A stretch of DNA of 5,697 nt from Promethearchaeota archaeon (GTDB lineage Archaea > Asgardarchaeota > Lokiarchaeia > Sigynarchaeales > SOKP01). The position numbers and the translations under genes are program-made. The notes under the pieces are model-generated. The model did no database searches, was not told the DNA's origin, and saw only the letters and a list, made by a program, of their open reading frames with translations. This document shows positions 1-5,697 of this stretch, piece after piece; position 1 is the stretch's first letter; every line of letters begins with the position of its first letter. The stretch covers positions 1 to 5,697 of the forward strand of contig JAEOTJ010000414.1 of the NCBI GenBank assembly GCA_016839905.1. Direction: 5' to 3'.

Positions 1-701
1 GTTATTTTATACGAACCTACAGTAGCCCCCCTCGTTCCAATCTCTTCTTGAGAAGCGAATAGAAATATAATATCTTTATTTAATTTGTCTTTCATCTGAG
101 AGAGTTCCATAATTAATTTAATTAAGACAAAACAACCAGCCCTATCATCGAAAGCTTTTGAGCAAATTCTTTTATTTCCTTTTAAGGCAATGCATTCTTG
201 CTTCATTATAATGTAATCTCCAACGGAAATGTATTTTTTAACCTCTTCGGCACTTGACAAACCTACATCAATGAATAATTCATCCATTTTAATCGGTTTC
301 TTTCGATCTTCTTCCTTTATGAGATGGATTGGTTTTTCTCCGATAATTCCGATGATATCTTCACCTGAACTTGAATGAATGGTGACTTTTTGACCCGGAA
401 GTATTCTTGGATTTTGACCCCCGACTTGCGAAAATCGGATGAATCCATTTTTATCTATATACCTGACCATGAATCCTATCTCATCGGTATGGCTGTCTAG
501 TAGTACTTTTAATTTTGGCTCAACTGACTGTCCTTTTCCATTTATATAACAAAAGAGATTACCTAAAACATCTGTTTCAGTTTTATCGCAGTAAGACTCT
601 ATGGTCTTTATAATATATCCCCGAATATTACTCTCATCCCCGCTACAAGCTTGGATTTCAGTAAGATTCTTGATAATCTGGAAATCTTCTTCAAATGACA
701 T
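1..701 (-). CDS. M42 family metallo-aminopeptidase (TET/FrvX type), C-terminus cut by window edge
   Basis: M42 enzymes are di-metal aminopeptidases. Archaeal members form dodecameric TET particles in the cytosol that trim peptides released by the proteasome. The visible 233 residues carry the family signatures in order: 'SHTDEIGFMV' (residues 70-79, metal ligand His71 with Asp73), 'VGGQNPRILPGQKV' (93-106), the 'IIGEKPIHL' stretch (119-127), 'KAFDDRAG' (182-189, bridging Asp) and 'ASQEEIGTRGA' (216-226, catalytic Glu219 and ligand Glu220). Family members are about 350 residues, so the last third, with the remaining Asp and His ligands, lies beyond base 1. The ATG start at 699-701 is preceded by AAGGA nine bases upstream, and the protein begins where M42 proteins usually begin. 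Thr72 replaces the common Met in the His-x-Asp motif, a mild variant. Relatives are often mislabelled endoglucanases; substrate preference cannot be read from this fragment. Confidence 0.93.
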   Translation of the reverse strand, partial: MSFEEDFQIIKNLTEIQACSGDESNIRGYIIKTIESYCDKTETDVLGNLFCYINGKGQSVEPKLKVLLDSHTDEIGFMVRYIDKNGFIRFSQVGGQNPRILPGQKVTIHSSSGEDIIGIIGEKPIHLIKEEDRKKPIKMDELFIDVGLSSAEEVKKYISVGDYIIMKQECIALKGNKRICSKAFDDRAGCFVLIKLIMELSQMKDKLNKDIIFLFASQEEIGTRGATVGSYKI

Positions 702-710
702 ATTAATTTT

Positions 711-715
711 TCCTT
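711..715 (-). promoter_or_regulatory. Shine-Dalgarno-like site of the M42 gene
   Basis: AAGGA on the minus strand, separated from the ATG at 701 by nine bases. It can pair with the 3' end of 16S rRNA and supports the chosen start. The surroundings are almost pure A/T, so this purine cluster stands out. Confidence 0.45.
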
Positions 716-753
716 AAAATTTAATTATTAATATTTGATTTAAACTTAACAAT

Positions 754-770
754 CATTAAATTTTTTTTCT
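754..770 (-). promoter_or_regulatory. Possible BRE/TATA promoter element for the M42 gene
   Basis: On the minus strand a run of eight A follows a G, then TTTAATGAT, which resembles a purine-rich BRE followed by a TATA-like element. A start about 25 bases downstream would give a leader of roughly 30 bases that contains the AAGGA site. A second candidate, GTTTAAATC at 737-745, would give a shorter leader. The region is so AT-rich that chance matches are expected. Confidence 0.25.
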
Positions 771-780
771 ATCAATAATT

Positions 781-789
781 CATATAAAT
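781..789 (+). promoter_or_regulatory. Probable TATA box of the CxxCxxCC protein gene
   Basis: CATATAAAT matches the archaeal TATA-box pattern. Transcription would begin about 25 bases downstream, near 810, leaving a leader of about 27 bases before the ATG at 837. This argues against the in-frame TTG at 807, which would lie at or before the transcript start. I see no strong Shine-Dalgarno site before the ATG; GTGA at 828-831 is the only weak candidate. Confidence 0.4.
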
Positions 790-836
790 CAAAAGTAAAA
801 TTATAATTGAAATTTAGACTTTATAGCGTGAATATA

Positions 837-1610
837 ATGGCTGATAATAATCAAGAAATTAATGACTCAGAAAAAAATGAAGTTGTAAAAGATTCAGAAC
901 CTCTACAAGAAGAAAAACAGGAAAAAATAGATTCTGAAAATTCTAAAGCAAAATTTACTTTTAAATGCACTCGCTGTGATAAATGCTGTCTCGCACGAGG
1001 ACCAATTCCGATTACATTTTGGGATTTAGAATCTTGGGCGAGGAAAGGAGTTGTTGCTAATTTTCTACCATATTTAGATGTTTATAATAAACCTGATGGT
1101 AGTTTTGATTTAATATTAAAGCCCTTACCTCCATCTAAAAGCGAAGATGATAAAACTAAACCACCAGAGCCCTTTGCCGATACTCCCATTTCAGAATTGT
1201 TGGATGTAAAATGTCCATTGTATAACATAGATCAAAAAAAATGCTTGGTTTATGAACATCGCCCTTTAAGCTGCCGTACATACCCCTTAGAATTTGACGG
1301 TAGCCATTTTAGTGTAGTCGATGTTGAATGTCCTGGAGTTGGAGAAGAGGGGATGACTAAAGAGGAATTAAAGGAAATGAGAGAAACTGCTAAAACTATG
1401 AATTATGAACTTACAAGGATGAGAATTGGACTACCTGTTTTAAGCCAAATAATTTCAAGCAACTTCATGAAAATGTTAATGAAACAACAAATGGAAGCAA
1501 TGAGTAAGATGACTGACGAAGATAAGGCTAAATTGGACGATATCTTTAAAAAACAAGAAGGATCACACGATCACGACCACAACCACGATCACGACCATAA
1601 TCATTCATAA
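837..1610 (+). CDS. YkgJ-family CxxCxxCC metal-binding protein with Met-rich segment and His-rich tail
   Basis: This 257-residue cytoplasmic protein has no signal peptide or membrane segment. A charged, low-complexity N-terminus (1-38) precedes the signature 'FKCTRCDKCC' (C44, C47, C50, C51) and 'RGPIPITFWDLESWA', followed by a Pro/Lys/Glu-rich insert (about 97-115). The second half of the core has C126, C136, C146 and C165 within 'CLVYEHRPLSCRTYPLEF', the usual C-x-vYe-x-RP-x2-CR-x-YP block of the family. The eight cysteines are those expected to bind zinc, iron or an iron-sulphur cluster; the family's biochemical role is poorly known. A C-terminal helical region has six Met within 211-225, and the protein ends in an alternating His tail (244-256, seven His). 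In-frame TTG (807) and GTG (828) lie upstream; ATG 837 is preferred because of the TATA box and the typical acidic beginning. It is divergent from the peptidase and convergent with the surface protein, so it is probably transcribed alone. Confidence 0.88.
   Translation: MADNNQEINDSEKNEVVKDSEPLQEEKQEKIDSENSKAKFTFKCTRCDKCCLARGPIPITFWDLESWARKGVVANFLPYLDVYNKPDGSFDLILKPLPPSKSEDDKTKPPEPFADTPISELLDVKCPLYNIDQKKCLVYEHRPLSCRTYPLEFDGSHFSVVDVECPGVGEEGMTKEELKEMRETAKTMNYELTRMRIGLPVLSQIISSNFMKMLMKQQMEAMSKMTDEDKAKLDDIFKKQEGSHDHDHNHDHDHNHS
1566..1604 (+). repeat. 18-bp tandem repeat encoding the HDHDHN tail
   Basis: Two 18-base units (1566-1583 and 1584-1601) match at 16 of 18 positions and are followed by a CAT codon. 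Both differences are silent third-base changes (CAC/CAT and AAC/AAT), so the encoded HDHDHN unit is identical in each copy. The tract is locally richer in C than its surroundings, which suggests expansion by slippage or duplication, kept for its protein sequence. Confidence 0.85.
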
Positions 1611-1617
1611 TATTTAC

Positions 1618-1631
1618 TCTTTTTTTATTTT
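1618..1631 (+). terminator. T-tract terminator of the CxxCxxCC protein gene
   Basis: Eight bases after the TAA at 1610, the plus strand reads CTCT then seven T, A, and four T. A run of T in the non-template strand without a hairpin is the usual archaeal intrinsic termination signal. Its position just past the stop codon and before the convergent gene fits. Confidence 0.55.
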
Positions 1632-1653
1632 AGTTAGAAGAGATGAATTTATT

Positions 1654-1663
1654 AAAAAAAAAA
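1654..1663 (-). terminator. T10 terminator of the surface repeat protein gene
   Basis: Ten consecutive T on the minus strand lie about 40 bases past the stop codon of the large minus-strand gene. No convincing hairpin precedes them. With the plus-strand T-tract at 1618-1631, each convergent transcript has its own termination signal in the 94-base gap. Confidence 0.55.
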
Positions 1664-1704
1664 GGATTTCAAATATTTATTTTTCACGAGAATTGATTAT
1701 TATA

Positions 1705-4700
1705 TTAATCTAACTGACTTCTTAAATCCTCAAGTCTTTTTGTCGTTTCTTCATATTTTTCTCTAGTTTCTTTCATAAATTTTATGTAATCTTCTTGAGT
1801 AATTCCTCCCTGTTTATATGATTCCTCTAGACTCATGAAATATTCCTCTAATTCTCTTAAATATTCTTCTAAAGCTTTAATTTTTTTTACGAGTTCAGGC
1901 GATCCTTCAATATCTTTTTCAGATATGGGTTGTTCTTCCTCTATTTCACCGATCTGTAATTCCTCTCCACATGACCAACATTTCTCCCCTCCTTTTTTTA
2001 GTGCCTGAGCACATTTCAAGCAATATCTTGTTTGGCATTTTGGACATATATAACTAATTCCTAGGATTGCTCCCTTATGTACAATGCATACAATTTTAGC
2101 TGCTTCAATGTCCATTTCTGATTCTGTTTTCTCAATTTCCTTTAACTCCTCTTCTGTAAACTCTTCTTCTTCATCAACAGATTCATAACTATCATAAGCA
2201 AATTTTCCTTTCTTTGCTTTCTTTCCTATTTTGGGCACCGCCTTTTTTTCATCAATACCCTGGTACTCATATGCTTTTCTTCTCGCTTGAACCTTTTTTT
2301 TCTTTGCTTTAGATTGCTTACCAATAACAGACTTTTTTACTATGAATGCTCCACCTGTGGATACAGCTCCAATAATCATTAATATGATAAGAATAATTAT
2401 CATAAAATTGGGGGGATCTCTATCCTTTTTGACTGAGGGCGTGGTTTTATAGACTGAGATTGTAGTGGAATTAATATGACCTGATGTATCTCTTATGTAA
2501 AAAATAATCGTTATGAGACCATCTGGTAGTGCATCCCATACACTCAAATCGATTGTACCGGAAGAATCGCAGGAATAATTGGTCGCACCTCCATCAACTG
2601 AATACCAAATTGAATCAATATTTTCTTCATCTATATCAAGTGAGAAGCTAGGAGGCCCTTCAAATACTTGGTTGGGGATGATATCTGTAATTGAGATATT
2701 CGGGACGGTTATATCTTTTATAATTAATACACTGTCTGAGCCAACCTGATTTAACGTATCATTTGCATAGAAAATTAGTGTAATATTTCCTTCTGATGCA
2801 GAAATCCATGCACCCGGGTCGATCGTGCCATTAACAGTAATCGTGAAGTTTGTCACTCCTCCATCAATCGTATACCACGTTGTATTTTGATTTGGCTCAT
2901 TTATTTCAACTATAAAGGAAGGGGCAGCATCAAATCCTTCACCATCCATGGGATTATGAATTGTAACATTTGGATTTGTAGTATCTTTTATAATAGAAAT
3001 ACTATTAGACCCTATATGGCCCATTGTATCATTAGAATAGAATATAAGCGTAATTGTTCCGTCTAAAAGAGCATTCCATGCACCCGGGTCGATCGTGCCA
3101 TTCACAGAAATCGTGAAGTTTGTCACTCCTCCATCAATTGAATACCAAGTTGTATTTTGATATGACTCATTTATTTCAATTGTAAAAGAAGGAACATTGT
3201 CAAATACCTCATTATTCTTGGGTGAATTAATCGTAATAATTGGATCAGTAGTATCCTTTATGATAGAAACACTATCAGATGAAACATGCCCTGCCGTATC
3301 ATTTGTATAGAAAGTAACCGTGAACAAATCCTCAGAAAGCCCTAACCATGCGGCCGAGCCAATCGTGTCGGAAACACTGCAGGAATAATTAGTCATGCCA
3401 CCATCCACAGTATACCAAATCTCATCTTGATTAATTTCAGTTATGGAAAGCGTAAAATCAGGAGGATTACTAAATATTTGGTCAGCTATAGGACTCAAAA
3501 TAGAAATGCTTGGAGCTATCGTGTCTTTTATAATAGAAACATTATCATAACCTAAATGTCCTAATTGATCTTTAATATAAAATTCCAGCATAACCGGTCC
3601 ATCTGAAGCCAAACCCCAGGACATAAAGTTGATCGTGTCATTTATTGTTGTTGTCCAGTTATTTACACCTCCATCTATGGTATACCAGATCGTATCCTTA
3701 TTTGGTTCAGTGTAAGTTATAATAAAGTTAGGTTCATTATCAGATGCTTCATTAACTGTAGGTGAATTAATTGTAATTATTGGATCAGTCGTATCTTTTA
3801 TAATGATAATGCTATCAGATCCTAAATGTCCAACTTGATCTATAATATAAAATTCTAGCGTTATGGGTCCATCTGAAGCGAAATCCCAAGATACTTGTTT
3901 GATCGTGCCATTTGCCGTTATATTCCAGTTAGTCACTCCCCCATCTATGGTATACCAAATAGTATCATTATTTGGTTCAATGAAAGTTACCGTAAAGATT
4001 GGCGTGCTTTTAAAAATATCGTTGTTATTAGGTGAATTAATTGTAATTATTGGGTCTGTCGTGTCTTTTTTAATGGTAATACTATCATAACTTATATGTC
4101 CAGCTTTATCTTTAATATAAAACTCTAGCGTTAAATTGCCCTCCTCTGCAGCCCCCCAAGCTAATGAATCTAAAGTGCCATTATTTGTTACTGTGAAATT
4201 ATATAATCCTCCATCTATGGTATACCAAATGTAATCCAAATTGATTTCAGTATAAGTTATCGTAAAGGCTGGTATGGGGTCAAAAACATCGTCGTTATTA
4301 GGAGAATTAATTCCAATTATTGGATCGACAGTATCCTTTATGATAGTGACACTATCAGAAACAGTAATACCATCTGTTCTATTTAAATAAAAAGTTAATG
4401 TAATTGGCTCTTCTGATGCGGCATCCCAGGCTAATGAGTTTAAAGTGCCATTGGCAGATACTGTGAAATTATTTATTCCCCCATCCATTGTGTACCAAAT
4501 AGTATCTAGATTTTGACCACTAAGGATAATCTCATAATTTGGATAAGAATCAAATACATCATTTAGTTTTGGATTATTAATTGAGATTGCTAAAATCGAC
4601 AAATCTTTATCGATAAAGACATAAGCATCTCCAATGTTTCCTGAAGTGTCATTTGTATAAAAATGGAGCGTTACCGTTCCATCAGGTTCGCCATACCATG

Positions 4701-5697
4701 CATCAGAGTCGATCATACCAGTAATAGATGAGATATAATGTTTGGTAATGTTGCTCCCAACGGTGTACCAAATACTATCATTATATAATTCATTAATGGT
4801 TATAGAATAATCAGGAGGTCCAGCAAATATTTCACTTGGTGTTGGGGAAATAATTGTTATTATGGGGGCAGTTGTATCCTTTATGACTGTAACATTGGCA
4901 GTTTTATAATGGCCTATAGTGTCATTTACATGGAATGTAATCGTTACATTTCCTTCTGATTCACCATACCATGTAATTGAGTTGATAGTGCCATTAGAAA
5001 CAATTTCATGCTTAGTAGCATTACTGCCAACTATGTACCATATAGTATCTATATTTGCTTCAGTTATATTAATTGTAAAGTCAGGGGGATTAGAATTATA
5101 TTCATTAGTTATTGGCGAAATAATTGAAACAATGGGGGCTATAGTATCCTTTATTATAGAAACGATATCAGAACCAATTTGCCCAACTGAATCGTTTGCG
5201 TAAAATGTTAGCGTTATAATCCCATCAGAAAGAGCTACCCAAGCACCAGAGTCAATTGTACTATTTGAAGTGATTATATATTTAGTAGATCCTCCATTTA
5301 TTACATACCAAATCTTATCTTGATTTAGTTCGGTTATTGTTATATTAAAAGAAGGACCATTCTCAAATATTTCACTATCAGTAGGAGAACTTATCGAAAT
5401 GATTGGGGATATTGTATCTTTTATTACAGTAACATTGGCAGAATTGACGTGACCTAATGTATCGTTTGCATAAAAAATAAGCGTTATATTTCCCTCCGGA
5501 GCATTATTCCAAGTATTTGTTTCAACAGTAACTTGACCATCATAAAATTCACCTGAATAAGAACTGAAGGTATACCACCTTTCATCAAGATTTGGATCTA
5601 CAACACTAACTTCATATATAGGACTATTTTTAAATGGCATATTTTCTATTGGTAATATTATGGATATACTCGGAGAGGTTGTATCTTTTTCTATTGA
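1705..5697 (-). CDS. Giant repeat surface protein with one TM helix, cytoplasmic zinc finger and coiled coil; N-terminus cut by window edge
   Basis: At least 1330 residues are encoded, and the frame runs open through base 5697. Numbering from the internal Met at 5638-5640 as 1, twelve tandem Ig-like units of about 90 residues fill the region up to 1064. Each has a KDTxxP linker, an 'IWYTIDGG' core and an 'FYxNDTxGH' strand. A hydrophobic helix (about 1078-1101) is followed by a Lys/Arg-rich stretch (1102-1146), so the repeats should be outside and the C-terminus inside. The cytoplasmic part has an acidic linker (1156-1182), a Cys/His finger (C1185, H1188, C1199, C1202, C1207, C1210, C1221, C1224) and a coiled-coil tail (1247-1310) with a SHOCT-like 'GGITQEDY' turn. 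The many N-x-S/T sequons fit archaeal surface glycosylation. A role as adhesin, S-layer-associated protein or receptor is inferred from architecture only; no catalytic domain is visible. Confidence 0.9.
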   Translation of the reverse strand, partial: SIEKDTTSPSISIILPIENMPFKNSPIYEVSVVDPNLDERWYTFSSYSGEFYDGQVTVETNTWNNAPEGNITLIFYANDTLGHVNSANVTVIKDTISPIISISSPTDSEIFENGPSFNITITELNQDKIWYVINGGSTKYIITSNSTIDSGAWVALSDGIITLTFYANDSVGQIGSDIVSIIKDTIAPIVSIISPITNEYNSNPPDFTINITEANIDTIWYIVGSNATKHEIVSNGTINSITWYGESEGNVTITFHVNDTIGHYKTANVTVIKDTTAPIITIISPTPSEIFAGPPDYSITINELYNDSIWYTVGSNITKHYISSITGMIDSDAWYGEPDGTVTLHFYTNDTSGNIGDAYVFIDKDLSILAISINNPKLNDVFDSYPNYEIILSGQNLDTIWYTMDGGINNFTVSANGTLNSLAWDAASEEPITLTFYLNRTDGITVSDSVTIIKDTVDPIIGINSPNNDDVFDPIPAFTITYTEINLDYIWYTIDGGLYNFTVTNNGTLDSLAWGAAEEGNLTLEFYIKDKAGHISYDSITIKKDTTDPIITINSPNNNDIFKSTPIFTVTFIEPNNDTIWYTIDGGVTNWNITANGTIKQVSWDFASDGPITLEFYIIDQVGHLGSDSIIIIKDTTDPIITINSPTVNEASDNEPNFIITYTEPNKDTIWYTIDGGVNNWTTTINDTINFMSWGLASDGPVMLEFYIKDQLGHLGYDNVSIIKDTIAPSISILSPIADQIFSNPPDFTLSITEINQDEIWYTVDGGMTNYSCSVSDTIGSAAWLGLSEDLFTVTFYTNDTAGHVSSDSVSIIKDTTDPIITINSPKNNEVFDNVPSFTIEINESYQNTTWYSIDGGVTNFTISVNGTIDPGAWNALLDGTITLIFYSNDTMGHIGSNSISIIKDTTNPNVTIHNPMDGEGFDAAPSFIVEINEPNQNTTWYTIDGGVTNFTITVNGTIDPGAWISASEGNITLIFYANDTLNQVGSDSVLIIKDITVPNISITDIIPNQVFEGPPSFSLDIDEENIDSIWYSVDGGATNYSCDSSGTIDLSVWDALPDGLITIIFYIRDTSGHINSTTISVYKTTPSVKKDRDPPNFMIIILIILMIIGAVSTGGAFIVKKSVIGKQSKAKKKKVQARRKAYEYQGIDEKKAVPKIGKKAKKGKFAYDSYESVDEEEEFTEEELKEIEKTESEMDIEAAKIVCIVHKGAILGISYICPKCQTRYCLKCAQALKKGGEKCWSCGEELQIGEIEEEQPISEKDIEGSPELVKKIKALEEYLRELEEYFMSLEESYKQGGITQEDYIKFMKETREKYEETTKRLEDLRSQLD
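1711..1902 (-). other. C-terminal coiled coil with SHOCT-like turn (segment of the CDS)
   Basis: Residues 1247-1310 are charged and helical with Leu/Ile/Tyr in heptad-like spacing ('LEEYLRELEEYFMSLEESY'). A short 'KQGGITQEDY' turn breaks the helix before a second one that ends at the C-terminus. Helix, 'G-x-I-T-x-E-x-Y' turn, helix resembles the SHOCT oligomerisation motif. Self-association or partner binding in the cytoplasm is inferred. Confidence 0.6.
1969..2088 (-). other. Cytoplasmic Cys/His zinc-finger module (segment of the CDS)
   Basis: Spacing is C-x2-H-x10-C-x2-C-x4-C-x2-C-x10-C-x2-C (residues 1185-1224), eight potential ligands that could hold two zinc ions in a B-box, RING or treble-clef-like arrangement. 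The core reads 'YICPKCQTRYCLKCAQAL' and ends in 'CWSC'. Such modules usually mediate protein or lipid contacts; ubiquitin-ligase activity cannot be assumed from spacing alone. Confidence 0.75.
2338..2409 (-). other. Transmembrane helix of the surface protein (segment of the CDS)
   Basis: Residues 1078-1101 are almost entirely Ile, Leu, Met, Val, Gly and Ala, with no charge. A 'KKDRDPPN' stretch precedes the segment, and a dense Lys/Arg stretch (KAKKKKVQARRK, 1111-1122) follows. By the positive-inside rule this gives a single-pass protein with the repeats outside. It is the only hydrophobic segment in the visible protein. Confidence 0.9.
2449..5688 (-). repeat. Tandem array of twelve ~270-bp units encoding Ig-like surface domains
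   Basis: Units run in protein order R0 5688-5422, R1 5421-5152, R2 5151-4882, R3 4881-4609, R4 4608-4339, R5 4338-4069, R6 4068-3799, R7 3798-3529, R8 3528-3259, R9 3258-2989, R10 2988-2719 and R11 2718-2449. Ten are exactly 270 bp (90 residues); R0 is 267 and R3 is 273. The codons for 'SIE' at 5689-5697 look like the end of yet another unit, so the array continues outside. Conserved unit positions include K1-D2, P6, W38-Y39, D42-G43-G44, W61 and F73. The fold is probably a beta-sandwich, close in style to bacterial Ig-like or chitobiase C-terminal-type domains ('YTxDGS'). R2 and R3 carry 'VGSN' in place of 'DGG', and R5-R7 share an 'EFYI-D' strand, so the array contains subfamilies. Confidence 0.92.

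Noticed and set aside
1..701. Endoglucanase (cellulase M) label for the minus-strand gene
   Set aside because: The motifs are those of M42 aminopeptidases, for which the endoglucanase label is a known misannotation; no glycosidase motif is visible.
807..836. Upstream in-frame TTG (807) and GTG (828) as starts of the CxxCxxCC protein
   Set aside because: The TATA-like box at 781-789 predicts a transcript start near 810, and the extra ten residues (KFRLYSVNI) do not look like the acidic low-complexity N-terminus that follows ATG 837.
1969..2088. Calling the finger a ubiquitin ligase RING domain
   Set aside because: The C-x2-H start and ligand spacing do not match the classical RING order, and no E2-binding residues can be recognised.
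3863..4090. Open plus-strand frame of 75 codons
   Set aside because: It is antisense to repeats R5-R6 of the surface protein, its product mirrors the repeat pattern, and it has no family motif or ribosome site.
4919..5203. Open plus-strand frame of 94 codons
   Set aside because: It is antisense to repeats R1-R2 of the surface protein. Its hydrophobic look arises from the complement of the Asn/Asp/Thr-rich repeat codons.
2449..5688. Regular 270-bp spacing as a CRISPR-like or satellite array
   Set aside because: The period is a whole number of codons, the frame is open throughout and changes are tolerated as in protein domains. There are no short identical repeats with unique spacers.

Overview
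The window is AT-rich and holds three protein genes with short intergenic gaps. Two of them are cut by the window edges. I see no rRNA, tRNA, CRISPR array or insertion sequence. An archaeon is most likely, and an Asgard (Lokiarchaeota-like) archaeon is my best guess. The reasons are a TET-type M42 aminopeptidase, T-tract terminators with no hairpin I could see, a TATA-like box upstream of a gene without a clear Shine-Dalgarno site, and a giant surface protein whose 'KDTTDPIITINSP ... WYTIDGG' repeats and cytoplasmic Cys/His finger resemble proteins I recall from Asgard genomes. The lineage call is recollection plus inference; no search was run.

Layout: (1) 1-701, minus strand, the N-terminal two thirds of an M42 metallo-aminopeptidase whose C-terminus lies beyond base 1. 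(2) 702-836, an AT-rich divergent promoter region. (3) 837-1610, plus strand, a YkgJ-like CxxCxxCC protein with a Met-rich segment and a repetitive His/Asp/Asn tail. (4) 1611-1704, a convergent gap with a T-tract terminator for each flanking gene. (5) 1705-5697, minus strand, a surface protein of at least 1330 residues: twelve tandem units of about 90 residues outside the cell, one transmembrane helix, a Lys-rich segment, an acidic linker, a Cys/His zinc finger and a C-terminal coiled coil. Its reading frame is open through base 5697, so the true start and any signal peptide lie outside the window.

The genes do not form one operon: the middle gene is divergent from the first and convergent with the third. 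The first two are probably metal-dependent, but no shared pathway is shown. The most interesting element is the third gene. It joins a long, probably glycosylated repeat ectodomain through one membrane helix to a cytoplasmic zinc-finger and coiled-coil module, a plan suited to an adhesin or receptor that contacts cytoplasmic partners. Within its repeats, cysteines and glycosylation sequons sit at fixed positions and largely exclude each other.
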